Origin: Anthopleura xanthogrammica
Lineage: Eukaryota; Cnidaria; Anthozoa; Actiniaria; Actiniidae
Direction of reading: 5' to 3'
Assembly: GCA_964019055.1 (NCBI GenBank)
Contig: OZ025220.1
Span: 1,070,334 to 1,134,333 of the forward strand
DNA: 64,000 nt
This document shows positions 21,105 to 31,700 of the stretch, one piece after another (position 1 is the first letter of the stretch; every line of letters starts with the position of its first letter). Under the pieces are notes generated by a model. It searched no databases, was not told the DNA's origin, and worked only from the letters and a program-made list of their open reading frames with translations. The translations under genes and the position numbers were made by a program.

Positions 21105-21953
21105 AGTGTATGAGTTTTTCTAATTCGTTGCAGTTTTCTTTTTACTTCAGTGTTCATTTCCTAGTTCTTAGTTTGAAGGATATTGGGAATTAATTGTGCT
21201 ATTTTGTCATTAAAATATAATTATGTTGTTTTTTTTGTTTATGAAAAAAGCGGGCGTAGAGGGAAAAAAGGGAAAAGATGGTTCAAAGCCGTAGGGTGGT
21301 GTTCCGGCCATGTCTTTCCAGGATTTTGTTGTTGTATTGCTTGGAAGCATCACGAAATGACTTCACAGGAGCCTAATGGGAATAACCGCGTTCCAACTTC
21401 TGAGCCGCCAGTGCTTTGCAATTTTTTTTGCGTTTTTTTTTTTTTTAACCTTAATCCTCAATTTTTCCAAAACTATTCAAGGTTTGACTACCAAACTTTG
21501 TCAGTATATTTTTCACACATATACCTTTAATATAAGATAGACTTGTTCTAGGGAGGGAGTTCCCCCTTAATAATCATGTCAACCGACAGAAATCAAAAAT
21601 TCGTAAAATATGCTCTGAACTAGGTTGGAGCCACCTTAAAAATATACATCTTATTTATCTTAAAATCTGCATAACAGCAACAGCGACAAAAACAAAAGAC
21701 ATTGAATTTGAAAACTTTACCGGATATTAACTCATAAACAATAATGATAAAAATGTTGTTGTTTTAAGCAAAGAAATAATTATGCTGGAGAAATTGTATC
21801 ATGTGATGGTATTTTGATTGACATATGATTTCATTTAACTAATTATAAAATATCATGGGCTATTTTCCTTCTGTAACCATCTTTTATAATTTGATGAGCA
21901 TAGCTGGTGGTTCATTACCAAGCATTATTGAGTGAACTGACTTGTTTCGAAGG

Positions 21954-22680
21954 ATGAAATATGTTGTGGCGGTGTTTGTATTTGCTATCCTTCACTCAGG
22001 TATACCTCTATATTATTATTATTACTATTAGTATTATTATTGTTATTATTATTTTGATTTTGATTTTGATTTTGATTTTATTCTATTTTATTTTATTTTT
22101 TTAGATTTTTCTTCCGTTCATTGTTGTACTTGTTGTTCTTGTTGGTCTTGTTGTTCCTCTTTTTGTAGTTGTTGTTGTTTCATTTTATTCTTCCTCTTCT
22201 TCCTCTTCTTCCTCTTCTTCTTCCTGTACTAACTTATTGTTCTTGTTCTTTAATTTTCTCCATAGCAATATAATATTGTTCTACCCTCGTTTTCTTTCTC
22301 TCTTCTTCATTATGTCTACAAACGTGCCTTTTTTCGGTATATGACGCCTTGTAATCAATGTCTTTTCCCCCTTTGCAGGAGTTTCCCTCAAATGTTATGT
22401 CTGTGACAAATTTGGCGCATCAAAATGCAATACTGGAATAATAACCTGTGAACGCCACAACAACAGGTGTTTGAAAGTAACCGGAAAACATTTCGCTCTC
22501 AAGGTGTGTGCCACTAAAAGCGAATGCAAGATGGCTAGCCATTTCTTCAAGGAAAAAAAACATTTTGAATTTTCCTGTTGCCAGACCGACCTATGTAATA
22601 ACAGCCTTAAGATGAAGCCGTTGGTGTCAGTTATTGTTTTGCCTTTATTTGTAGCCCTTTTTCAATATGGCATAAAGTAA
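21954..22680 (+). CDS. Ly6/uPAR-domain GPI-anchored protein, two exons
   Basis: Exon 1 (21954-21999, phase 1) encodes a signal peptide starting MKYVVAVFVFAILHS. Exon 2 (22379-22680) follows a CCCCCTTTGCAG acceptor and encodes the Ly6/three-finger domain: it opens LKCYVCDKF, has ten cysteines and ends with the family signature CCQTDLCNN. A hydrophobic C-terminus without a basic tail (VSVIVLPLFVALFQYG) indicates GPI anchoring. The protein is about 116 aa, normal for the family. The two-exon layout with a phase 1 junction after the signal peptide is shared with the gene at 54386. Ly6 proteins act as receptors, receptor modulators or secreted ligands; the partner here is unknown. AATAAA at 22689-22694 is the likely poly(A) signal. 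Confidence 0.88.
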
Positions 22681-22688
22681 AACGGTCA

Positions 22689-22694
22689 AATAAA
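22689..22694 (+). promoter_or_regulatory. Polyadenylation signal of the Ly6 gene
   Basis: AATAAA starts nine bases after the stop codon of the Ly6 gene, implying a very short 3' UTR. Confidence 0.6.
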
Positions 22695-22981
22695 TATAAT
22701 GTTTATGTTGCAATTTTGGAATGAAGGTATTTGAGAGGTATTTTATTTGTTTTTAATCTCGCTTCTTTGTCTTCGTCTTCTTCTTCTTCTCCTTCTCCTT
22801 CTTCCTCAGTAGTAGGAAAAGACGGATTCTGGGACAAATTCTAAAATGGATAAATTTTAATTGATGACCACCCCTCTCCACCTATCAAATGACTGACCCC
22901 CACCCCTCCCCAATTAATTAAATCATTTTATTTAAAAATTGAAAAAATGACTTAAAGGAATAGTATTATAATAAAAAACTG

Positions 22982-23458
22982 AACAAGCAAACAGTGAAAG
23001 AGTTGAAAACTCTCGCCCAAGAGCGAAGCATCAAAGGCTACTATAAAGCTGAACTCATCGAAGCTTTAGGCTCGCAGGGAGTCACAACAGACTTGGAACG
23101 AAGTAAAATTCTCGACGAACCAGTACCTGAAGTCAACGTCCCCATTCTCAAACCCATGCCAAAAACTTATAAGTGTGAACATGATAAGATAAAATATCAC
23201 TGCAAGGATTGTAAAGGATCTCAAATATGTCCTCATAACAAACGAAAATCGAGTTGTAAGGAGTGCAACGGTGTTAGCATTTGCAAACATAAACGAGGGA
23301 GATATCTCTGTAAAGACTGTAAAGGTAAGGGAATATGAATTCATGGGAGACAGTAATTCTTTTGTAAATTGTGTGGAGGCTCTCAAATATGCGAACACAA
23401 CAGACAAAAGTATCATTGTAAAGATTGTTACACAACACAATTGACACGTCAGCACTAA
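22982..23458 (+). pseudogene. Decayed Cys/His-repeat ORF, virus- or Maverick-like
   Basis: The open frame starts without an ATG (first usable codon is GTG at 22994). The N-terminal ~30 residues look like a SAP/Rho-N-type helix pair (ELKTLAQERSIKGYYKAELI). About four Cys/His repeats of ~17 residues follow, pattern C-x-H-x5-C-x2-C-x-G-x3-I-C-x-H. The frame breaks near 23338, and the same repeat continues in another frame to about 23458. Repeats of this type are common in large DNA virus and Maverick-like proteins, so this is probably a viral or transposon fossil; no search was run. The broken frame and missing start mark it as non-functional. Confidence 0.5.
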
Positions 23459-23605
23459 GCTTGAAGTAGCGGAGAGTCGTTTCGGCTAATATCAAGCCTC
23501 GTCAGAACGCCTAGCTTATGAAAGCGGACGTTTACGACTCCCGTAGGAGAAGGAGAAGCGACTATGAACAACATGAAGTCCAGGGAGAATCCAACAGTCC
23601 ATAAA

Positions 23606-23636
23606 CAGTTATGTAACACGTCGGTGTTACATAACT
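23606..23636. other. Perfect hairpin between two converging decayed ORFs
   Basis: GTTATGTAACA and its exact inverted copy TGTTACATAAC enclose a short loop (CCGTCGG type). It lies between the plus-strand Cys/His ORF and the minus-strand Glu-rich ORF. It could be a transcription end signal of a former compact element, or chance. Confidence 0.45.
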
Positions 23637-23639
23637 AAA

Positions 23640-24042
23640 AATTCAAGACACTTTCAACACTTAATTTTCACTCAGGTAATCTGCTATCATTTTTTCGAGC
23701 TCTTTGCCGTTTTGGTTGAGTTGATATTCAAGAACCGATGTTTTTCAGACCCAATACTCAAGAGATTCTTTTGCTTTGTTCTACTGTTTCAGCAGCTTCT
23801 CTCGCTCAGATTTCTCGTTGTTCCAGGTCTTTTCTCAGGTCTTCTTTTTGTAGAATCTCGGTTACTGACTCGATAAGTTGTTGTAGAATCTCGGTTACTG
23901 ACTCGATAAGTTTTTGTAGAATCTCGGTTACTGACTCGATAGGTTTTTGCTGAGGAACTGGTTCTTCTTGCTGCCTTGAGGTTAAATCGGTGTCGTCGAT
24001 TTCCATATCTTCTTCAATCTGTTCATGCTCCATATTGTTCAT
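23640..24042 (-). pseudogene. Decayed acidic repeat ORF
   Basis: The open part (24042-23806) encodes 78 residues: an acidic start (MEHEQIEEDMEIDDTD), then three tandem copies of an 11-residue repeat (LIESVTEILQK/Q), likely helical. In another frame further downstream the minus strand encodes a plausible tail (ELEKMIADYLSEN then stop at about 23668), with stops in between. It faces the Cys/His-repeat ORF across a perfect hairpin, so both may come from one inserted element. Not recognised. Confidence 0.4.
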
Positions 24043-24096
24043 AATCGCTTCTGACCCTATTTCGCAAGCGCTCGACTTTTATTATGGCGTGACGTC

Positions 24097-24188
24097 ATAC
24101 ATTCCTAATCTCCCTAACAACAAGCAATTCTGAAAATAGATTTTGTATTTACCTCGAGAGTTCGTAGTTGTTAGGGAGATCTGGTATG
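24097..24188. mobile_element. Short MITE-like inverted repeat
   Basis: CATAC...ATCTCCCTAACAAC and its inverted copy GTTGTTAGGGAGAT...GTATG frame about 92 bp. No coding content. Confidence 0.45.
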
Positions 24189-24328
24189 CAGTCTATTGTT
24201 TAACACGTGTTTTTATCAATATGTCACATCCGCCCCACGTGGACATCACAAGCATCCCACGTGCTACTTCCTATCGAAATACATACAAAGCTAAACCAGC
24301 TGTGATGGCTGTGATAATGATTAAGGTC

Positions 24329-24414
24329 CGGGTCGCACTAGGCAATGTTTGGTAGAATTTGGTGTTTTAATCCGACAAAATCTGTCATCACGAGTCGATT
24401 TCTAGTGCGACCCT
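24329..24414. mobile_element. Short MITE-like hairpin, GGGTCGCACTAG ends
   Basis: GGGTCGCACTAG at the left is repeated inverted as CTAGTGCGACCC at the right of an 86-bp segment, a common MITE layout. Confidence 0.5.
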
Positions 24415-24599
24415 AAATTTGGTACCTCTAACATCATGTAACGTTTCGTTTGTCGTACGTTTAAAAAAGTCTTACTTGACTACACAACTTCCACACAATG
24501 AAATTTAGCACTTTATAATTACGATTATAACTATAATATATACAATTTGTAAGATTTCTTAGGGTGTTCCAGGGGTTCCGGGCATGAATCGGCTATTTG

Positions 24600-25133
24600 T
24601 CGGGTGTTCCAGGGTGTTCCGGGGTGTTCCGGGTGTTCCGGGTGTTCCGGGTGTTCCGGGTGTTCCGGGGTGTTCCGGTTGTTCCGGGGTGTTCCGGTTG
24701 TTCCGGGGTGTTCCGGGTGTTCCGGGGTGTTCCGGGTGTTCCGGGTGTTCCGGGTGTTCCGGGTGTTCCGGGTGTTCCGGGTGTTCCGGGTGTTCCGGGT
24801 GTTCCGGGTGTTCCGGGTGTTCCGGGTGTTCCGGGTGTTCCGGGTGTTCCGGGTGTTCCGGGTGTTCCGGGTGTTCCGGGTGTTCCGGGTGTTCCGGGTG
24901 TTCCGGGTGTTCCGGGTGTTCCGGGTGTTCCGGGTGTTCCGGGTGTTCCGGGTGTTCCGGGTGTTCCGGGTGTTCCGGGTGTTCCGGGTGTTCCGGGTGT
25001 TCCGGGTGTTCCGGGTGTTCCGGGTGTTCCGGGTGTTCCGGGTGTTCCGGGTGTTCCGGGTGTTCCGGGTGTTCCGGGTGTTCCGGGTGTTCCGGGTGTT
25101 CCGGGTGTTCCGGCCCGTGTTCCGGCCCGTGTT
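24600..25133 (+). repeat. 9-bp tandem array (GGTGTTCCG)n
   Basis: About 55 nearly perfect copies of GGTGTTCCG, with a few GGGGTGTTCC and GTTGTTCC variants at the left edge and GGCCCGTGTTCC at the right. Because the period is 9, every frame is open (collagen-like GVP, RNT, GTP repeats). There is no start, splice or signal context, so it is not a gene. Confidence 0.95.
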
Positions 25134-25293
25134 CCGTGGTTTACATACACCCCATCGACCAAAACTTTGCAAACTGACCAAAATATTAAAGGCGCCGTCG
25201 AACAGGGTAAAGCCTGGACTTTTCGGTCAAATTTTTTCTAAACAAAAGAAATCACAGCGGGAACTGCCATCGCTTGTCATCTTACAGAAAACC

Positions 25294-25745
25294 AGTTGGT
25301 GAGTTGGTGAGTTGGTGAGTTGGTGAGTTGGTGAGTTGGTGAGTTGGTGAGTTGGTGAGTTGGTGAGTTGGTGAGTTGGTGAGTTGGTGAGTTGGTGAGT
25401 TGGTGAGTTGGTGAGTTGGTGAGTTGGTGAGTTGGTGAGTTGGTGAGTTGGTGAGTTGGTGAGTTGGTGAGTTGGTGAGTTGGTGAGTTGGTGAGTTGGT
25501 GAGTTGGTGAGTTGGTGAGTTGGTGAGTTGGTGAGTTGGTGAGTTGGTGAGTTGGTGAGTTGGTGAGTTGGTGAGTTGGTGAGTTGGTGAGTTGGTGAGT
25601 TGGTGAGTTGGTGAGTTGGTGAGTTGGTGAGTTGGTGAGTTGGTGAGTTGGTGAGTTGGTGAGTTGGTGAGTTGGTGAGTTGGTGAGTTGGTGAGTTGGT
25701 GAGTTGGTGAGTTGGTGAGTTGGTGAGTTGGTGAGTTGGTGAGTT
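25294..25745 (+). repeat. 8-bp tandem array (GTTGGTGA)n
   Basis: About 56 nearly perfect octamers, ending 35 bases before the duplicated last exon of the CUB gene. It sits at the position that in the functional copy holds the (GGTT)n array. Confidence 0.95.
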
Positions 25746-25779
25746 GTTTATTCAATTCCATTTTCGACTTCTTACACAG

Positions 25780-25822
25780 GATTACCATGGTCATCATGAC
25801 GACAGCGATGCTGCTGATGTAG
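25780..25822 (+). pseudogene. Duplicated last exon of the CUB gene
   Basis: The CTTACACAG acceptor and the following 43 bp repeat 20480-20522 with four substitutions. The same hydrophobic frame ([13 protein letters not shown] then TAG) is kept. Downstream sequence also matches to about 26530 with gaps. No Cys-module exon was found upstream, so this is either a remnant of a second gene copy or an alternative last exon of the first. Confidence 0.55.
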
Positions 25823-26256
25823 TATTTCATTCCCAAGTGAAGCATCATTAGACAACAGGCAGCTTTTAAAATCGTCAACAACGTAACCTCCAGTCATAAT
25901 TTGTCAAAGTATAGCTTCTTTCTTAGACAATTCTTTTCGGATTTTTAAATACGATTGGGATTCCTGTGATTTTCATTTAGATACTCGCCAGTCTTCCTTA
26001 TTTGGTTCTTACTCGATCTAAAGGAATCCCAATCCCAATTTTCAAAATGTTCAAAAAGTTTTGTCTGCAGAGAATTCTAGTCAAAATAATTAGATATGAA
26101 GTCAACATACTTTTCTATCCAAAACAATGTCTCTGTGAGGGTTTTATTAGCTGCAATTTATTAGTGCGAAAAATTAGTATACGTTTGCTTTTTTGAGCTG
26201 TTACTTTTACCACTTTTTTTACTGTTACAAGCTTATCGAGGCGCGACTGGGAAATC

Positions 26257-26333
26257 GGGCAATACACTGCAGTAAATCAGAGTGTATGTAAAGGAACCGA
26301 ACAATTTGTTTGATTTACTACAGTGTATTGCCC
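26257..26333. mobile_element. 77-bp hairpin MITE
   Basis: GGGCAATACACTGCAGTAAATCA is repeated inverted (one difference) as TGATTTACTACAGTGTATTGCCC. It is absent from the paralogous segment near 20720. Confidence 0.6.
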
Positions 26334-26925
26334 AACTGTTGTCTCAATCAGCATGTAGCAATGACAACAGTAGTAACAAGTACTTGGCATAGGTTTAAGT
26401 GTTCTAACATAGAATGCTTTTTTTCTTACTTCCTCCAGCCAAATGATTTTAGGCAATGCTCCAGTGCTCAGTATATCTCATACCACGCTCTTGTTTAAAA
26501 TGCTTTTATATTCAAATACAATACCATTTTTTGATTTAAGTACAAACGGACTATGTTCCAAGAAAACAAATGTAAAGAAGCTGACATTTTTAGTAAACGT
26601 GCACAGAAAAAAAAAAGAGTTTGTTCTTTTTCTTTTCGCAATTTTTTTTTCTTCTCTAACATTCTTGTTCTTTGTTGGAGATCATCTGTATTAGTCCAGG
26701 GAGGTGGGAGGGAGATGGAGATGAAACTGAATAAATTATCGAAAATGAAGCATTGTGATTGGCTAAGAGCCACCTCCCTGATTAGTCCTATAGGATTTTT
26801 TTGCAGCGAGAAATGATATTTTCCCTTTTTGTCTTTAAAAGTGTGTGTGTGGCGGGAAGGGGGGTGAGGAAGTAGGGGGTTGAGGATTTGTGAATAAAGG
26901 ATAGAAGCAAGTAAGGAAGAAAGCA

Positions 26926-27383
26926 ACCAACCAAACAACCAAACAACCAAACAACCAAACAACCAAACAACCAAACAACCAAACAACCAAACAACCAAAC
27001 AACCAAACAACCAAACAACCAAACAACCAAACAACCAAACAACCAAACAACCAAACAACCAAACAACCAAACAACCAAACAACCAAACAACCAAACAACC
27101 AAACAACCAAACAACCAAACAACCAAACAACCAAACAACCAAACAACCAAACAACCAAACAACCAAACAACCAAACAACCAAACAACCAAACAACCAAAC
27201 AACCAAACAACCAAACAACCAAACAACCAAACAACCAAACAACCAAACAACCAAACAACCAAACAACCAAACAACCAAACAACCAAACAACCAAACAACC
27301 AAACAACCAAACAACCAAACAACCAAACAACCAAACAACCAAACAACCAAACAACCAAACAACCAAACAACCAAACAACCAAC
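26926..27383 (+). repeat. 8-bp tandem array (AAACAACC)n
   Basis: About 56 nearly perfect copies of AAACAACC. The three long minus-strand open frames (VVWLFGCL repeats) are artefacts of the 8-bp period. Flanking 26560-26920 and 27390-27920 show no gene. Confidence 0.95.
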
Positions 27384-27924
27384 CATTAGAGGGTGATGAA
27401 TGAACGATTAGATAAAGGGACCGAAATAAATGGAAAGTGGAAAATGTAAGGAACAATAGGAAACAACCACAACAATGAAGTTATATATAATTTGTACACC
27501 CTCTTTCTTTAACAGAGTTGAGGGCGTCCATGGACGTTCTTTTTTCTATATTAATAATTTGTTTACATCATTAACGTTTAATATATTGATAGCCTAATAA
27601 GCTGTATAAACATGATTTTGATTACATGGCTTCTTTAATACATTCGTTCTTCATTCTAAACATTTTATCAAAAATAATCATAAATCAATTTCAAATGAAA
27701 GAGTATGTTTTCTATAGAACTATATACATTGTTAGTATTCCTTCTATAAAGGATTCATCCAGCTCAAGCACTAAAAAGGTGCTTTAATGTCTTTTTATAA
27801 TTCTTTCTTTTCTTCCAAGATTTTTTAGGTCTTGTTTCACAATTTTAAGGTTTGGAGGGCTTTCCTTTTTTTACCTGTTTGATACAAGAAGCTTTTGACC
27901 TATTTGTCATAGTAATATTCTAGT

Positions 27925-28178
27925 GTGTAGTTTGTTTGTCTGTTTGTCTGTTTGTCTGTTTGTCTGTTTGTCTGTTTGTCTGTTTGTCTGTTTGTCTGTT
28001 TGTCTGTTTGTCTGTTTGTCTGTTTGTCTGTTTGTCTGTTTGTCTGTTTGTCTGTTTGTCTGTTTGTCTGTTTGTCTGTTTGTCTGTTTGTCTGTTTGTC
28101 TGTTTGTCTGTTTGTCTGTTTGTCTGTTTGTCTGTTTGTCTGTTTGTCTGTTTGTCTGTTTGTCTGTTTGTCTGTTTC
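27925..28178 (+). repeat. 8-bp tandem array (TGTTTGTC)n
   Basis: About 31 copies of TGTTTGTC without visible interruption; the CLFVCLSV open frames are artefacts. Confidence 0.95.
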
Positions 28179-28382
28179 TTTTTTTAGATTGGAAAACCTA
28201 TAAAACCTATATTAAGACGAATGTCTTCATGTTCAAAAGCGGAATGTAAAAGCTTTTTCATCGTTGATATCAAAAACCGTCTCTTAGAGGAAACGCAGTC
28301 GACTTCAATTTAAGAGTTCCTTGTCACGCTCTCTCTCATTTTTGGAAAACATACTTTTTTCGCAAAAACGATAACGTGTCAC

Positions 28383-28388
28383 TTTATT
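28383..28388 (-). promoter_or_regulatory. Polyadenylation signal of the NIDO-Sushi gene
   Basis: TTTATT on the plus strand reads AATAAA on the minus strand, 200 bp downstream of the stop codon at 28588-28590. Confidence 0.45.
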
Positions 28389-28587
28389 AGTAACTTCGAA
28401 ATTTATCAGCGCAGAGCCGTTCATTTCTTTTGTCCCGTACGTCTTTAAGTAGAATCTTCCCTTGCACATTAAAGCGTGTCTTCTTGTGCTCATGTTTTGG
28501 TTTTGATGCAGGATGGGCGATTCTCTCGATACTTGGCCGGGCAAATCATCACCATATAATTTCCATACTGTGCAGAAACCTCATGTG

Positions 28588-28772
28588 CTATACGCAAGAT
28601 TCTGAGTCCTTTGTGAGTTTTTTCTTTTCTTGTTTTATTCTAAGCTGTCTCGATCTGTGAGTTCTGTGTATAAGGATTAGGACTATTATTAAGAATATCA
28701 ATATTACGATGACTAAAGGGACGACGATCCAGGCGATAAAGGCCATCCGACGAAACCTTGAATCATCTGCAA
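28588..28772 (-). CDS. Exon 7: transmembrane helix and cytoplasmic tail
   Basis: The acceptor CCTGTGTTTTAG opens the exon in phase 1. It encodes ADDSRFRR, a ~26-residue hydrophobic helix (WIVVPLVIVILIFLIIVLIL), a stop-transfer RTHRSRQLR and a Lys-rich tail ending SESCV. Positive charges after the helix indicate a type I orientation. Confidence 0.85.
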
Positions 28773-31700
28773 CTAAAACACAGGGAAATATATTAAATTT
28801 CAACGAACTCTGAAACAACCTCTGTGCTGATCTAAGTCAGGGCATGGATAACTCACAGATTGAACCCTGAAACAACTGCTGTGCTGATCTAAGTCAGGGC
28901 ATGGATAACTCACAGATTGAAACCTGAAACAACTGCTGTGCTGATCTAAGTCAGGGCATGGATAACTCACAGATTGAACCCTGAAACAACTGCTGTGCTG
29001 ATCTAAGTCAGGGCATGGATAACTCACAGATTGAACCCTGAAACAACTGCTGTGCTGATCTAAGTCAGGGCATGGATAACTCACAGATTGAACCCTGAAA
29101 CAACTGCTGTGCTGATCTAAGTCAGGGCATGGATAACTCACAGATTGAACCCTGAAACAACTGCTGTGCTGATCTAAGTCAGGGCATGGATAACTCACAG
29201 ATTGAACCCTGAAACAACTGCTGTGCTGATTTAAGTCAGGGCATGGATAACTCACAGATTGAACCCCGAAACAACTGCTGTGCTGATCTAAGTCAGGGCA
29301 TGGATAACTCACAGATTGAACCCTGAAACAACCTCTGAGCTGATCTAAGTCAGGGCATGGATAACTCACAGATTGAACCCTGAAACAACCTCTGGGCTGA
29401 TCTAAGTCAGGGCATGGCTAACTCACAGATTGAACCCTGAAACAACCTCTGGGCTGATCTAAGTCAGGGCATGGATAACTCACAGATTGAACCCTGAAAC
29501 AACTGCTGTGCTGATCTAAGTCAGGGCATGGATAACTCACAGATCAAACCCTGAAACAACCTCTGGGCTGATTTAAGTCAGGGCACGGCTGACTTACAGA
29601 ACCCACATACTAAGTAAATAACTTACTTTTTATACATACAGGAAGAGTACCCATCTGGTTGTCATCCTTGTAACACTTGATGCGGTCACTCCCATGCAGA
29701 TGAAAACCAGGATCACATTTAACCCTATAACTGTCTTTAACTCTAGTTTCAACCAGCTGACCATTGTCAATATTGACCCCTGGACATGGCGAGTAGCGGG
29801 TTATTGGTTTGATAGTTGTAAGGTATTTGTTCCCGTGGACTTCCTTTGGGTTGCCTATGACAACGCCACTCTTGCTGTTTGAATTTTCACCGCCATTTTG
29901 ATTATTTCTTTTTGTATTGGAGTTTTTGTTGTTGTTTTTATTTCCATTATTTTCGGTATTCTTGCTGTTTTTATTGCCTTTGTCACTATTACCATTTTTG
30001 TTATTTTCAACTCCTTTGTTGTTCGTATTCCCGTTCCCCTGCATGTTCTTCCCATTGTTATTCCCATTTTGATTGTTATTTCCATTTCCGTTGTTATTTC
30101 CATTTCCGTTGTTATTTCCATTTCCGTTGTTATTTCCATTTCCGTTGTTATTTCCATTTCCGTTGTTATTATTTCCATTTCCGTTGTTGTTATTTCCGTT
30201 TCCGTTGTTATTTCCATTTCCATTGTTATTTCCATTTCCGTTTTTATTTCCATTTCCGTTGTTATTTCCATTTCCGTTGTTGTTATTTCCGTTTCCGTTG
30301 TTATTATTTCCATTTCCGTTGTTATTTCCATTTCCGTTGTTATTTCCATTTCCGTTGTTATTTCCGTTTCCGTTATTATTATTTCCATTTCCGTTGTTAT
30401 TATTTTCATTTCCGTTGTTATTTCCATTTCCGTTGTTATTATTTCCATTTCGGTTGTTTTTTCCATTTCCGTTGTTGTTATTTCCGTTTTCGTTGTTATT
30501 ATTTCCATTTCCGTTGTTATTATTTCCATTTCCGTTGTTATTTCCATTTCCGTTGTTATTTCCATTTCCGTTGTTATTGTTTCCATTTCCGTTATTATTT
30601 CCATTTCCGTTGTTATTTCCATTTCCATTGTTGCTATTTCCGTTTCCGTTGTTATTTCCATTTCCGTTGTTGTTCCCGTTTCCGTTATTATTATTTCCAT
30701 TTCCGTTGTTGTTATTTCCGTTTCCATTGTTGTTATTTCCATTTCCGTTGTTATTTCCATTTCCGTTGTTATTTCCATTTCCGTTGTTATTGTTTCCATT
30801 TCCGTTATTATTTCCATTTCCGTTGTTATTTCCATTTCCATTGTTGCTATTTCCGTTTCCGTTGTTATTTCCATTTCCGTTGTTGTTCCCGTTTCCGTTA
30901 TTATTATTTCCATTTCCGTTGTTGTTATTTCTGTTTCCATTGTTGTTATTTCCATTTCCGTTGTTATTTCCATTTCCGTTGTTATTATTATTTCCGTTTT
31001 TTCCTTTTGCATTTCCGCTATTACCGTTTGTATTTCCGCTTCCGGTGGTACCTTTGTTACCATTGCCACTTCCGGTTCCTCCTCCCCCTGAGCCAGAACC
31101 CGTGGATCCCTTGGAATGCGACCCTAGGCTAGTCGTTGGAGGTGTTGTTGGACTCATTATTATTTCATATTCCTCTTTTGTCACTGAAAAAAATGAAGAG
31201 AAAAAAAGAGATTGGCAAAACTTTATGAGACGAATTTAAAACGGAAATGCTCATTAATGAGGCTTTTTGCTGGATCCTTTTACACGGGTTTTTTCTTTAT
31301 GGCAAACGAGCTTTTACACGCCTTATTTGGTAAAACCAGAAAGCTTCGCATAAAAATGTGTCGTTTTAACTTGCAAAAGCACGTGCATAAAAGTATGCGA
31401 AACATTAAAGTTTGAAACGTTGCGCTGTAAAACGTCCAATACACGTTTATTCGTTCCTACCTGTTTTAATATCACCAACAAAGCTTATATTCTTATCATT
31501 CCTGGATAACTTCACTCCAACAGTCCCAATTTTCTGGAATGTTGGTACTCTGCACAAAGCACGGCTGTCCTTAAATTCTCCAGGAAAGCGTAATGTGTCA
31601 TTATATGTACACTCAAAGCCGTGCTCAGGCCAAAGGCAGGCGTCGGAATATGTAACATTGCCAGTTGTGTTAACAATGAAAATATTGGGATGTAGGGTTA

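Noticed and set aside
24531..25302. Several 190-230 aa open frames on both strands
   Set aside because: They come from the 9-bp array, which leaves all frames open; no start context, domain or splice support.
26495..27456. Long hydrophobic minus-strand frames (WLFGCLVV repeats)
   Set aside because: Artefact of the (AAACAACC)n array.
28800..29369. 189-aa minus-strand ORF with 19-residue repeats as a gene, or a CRISPR-like array
   Set aside because: It is a 57-bp tandem minisatellite without spacers, in an intron between good splice sites; the genome is eukaryotic.
29879..31239. Plus-strand frames rich in Phe/Pro/Ile/Cys
   Set aside because: Shadows of the minus-strand Asn/Gly repeat exon, which connects to a Sushi domain and valid splice sites.
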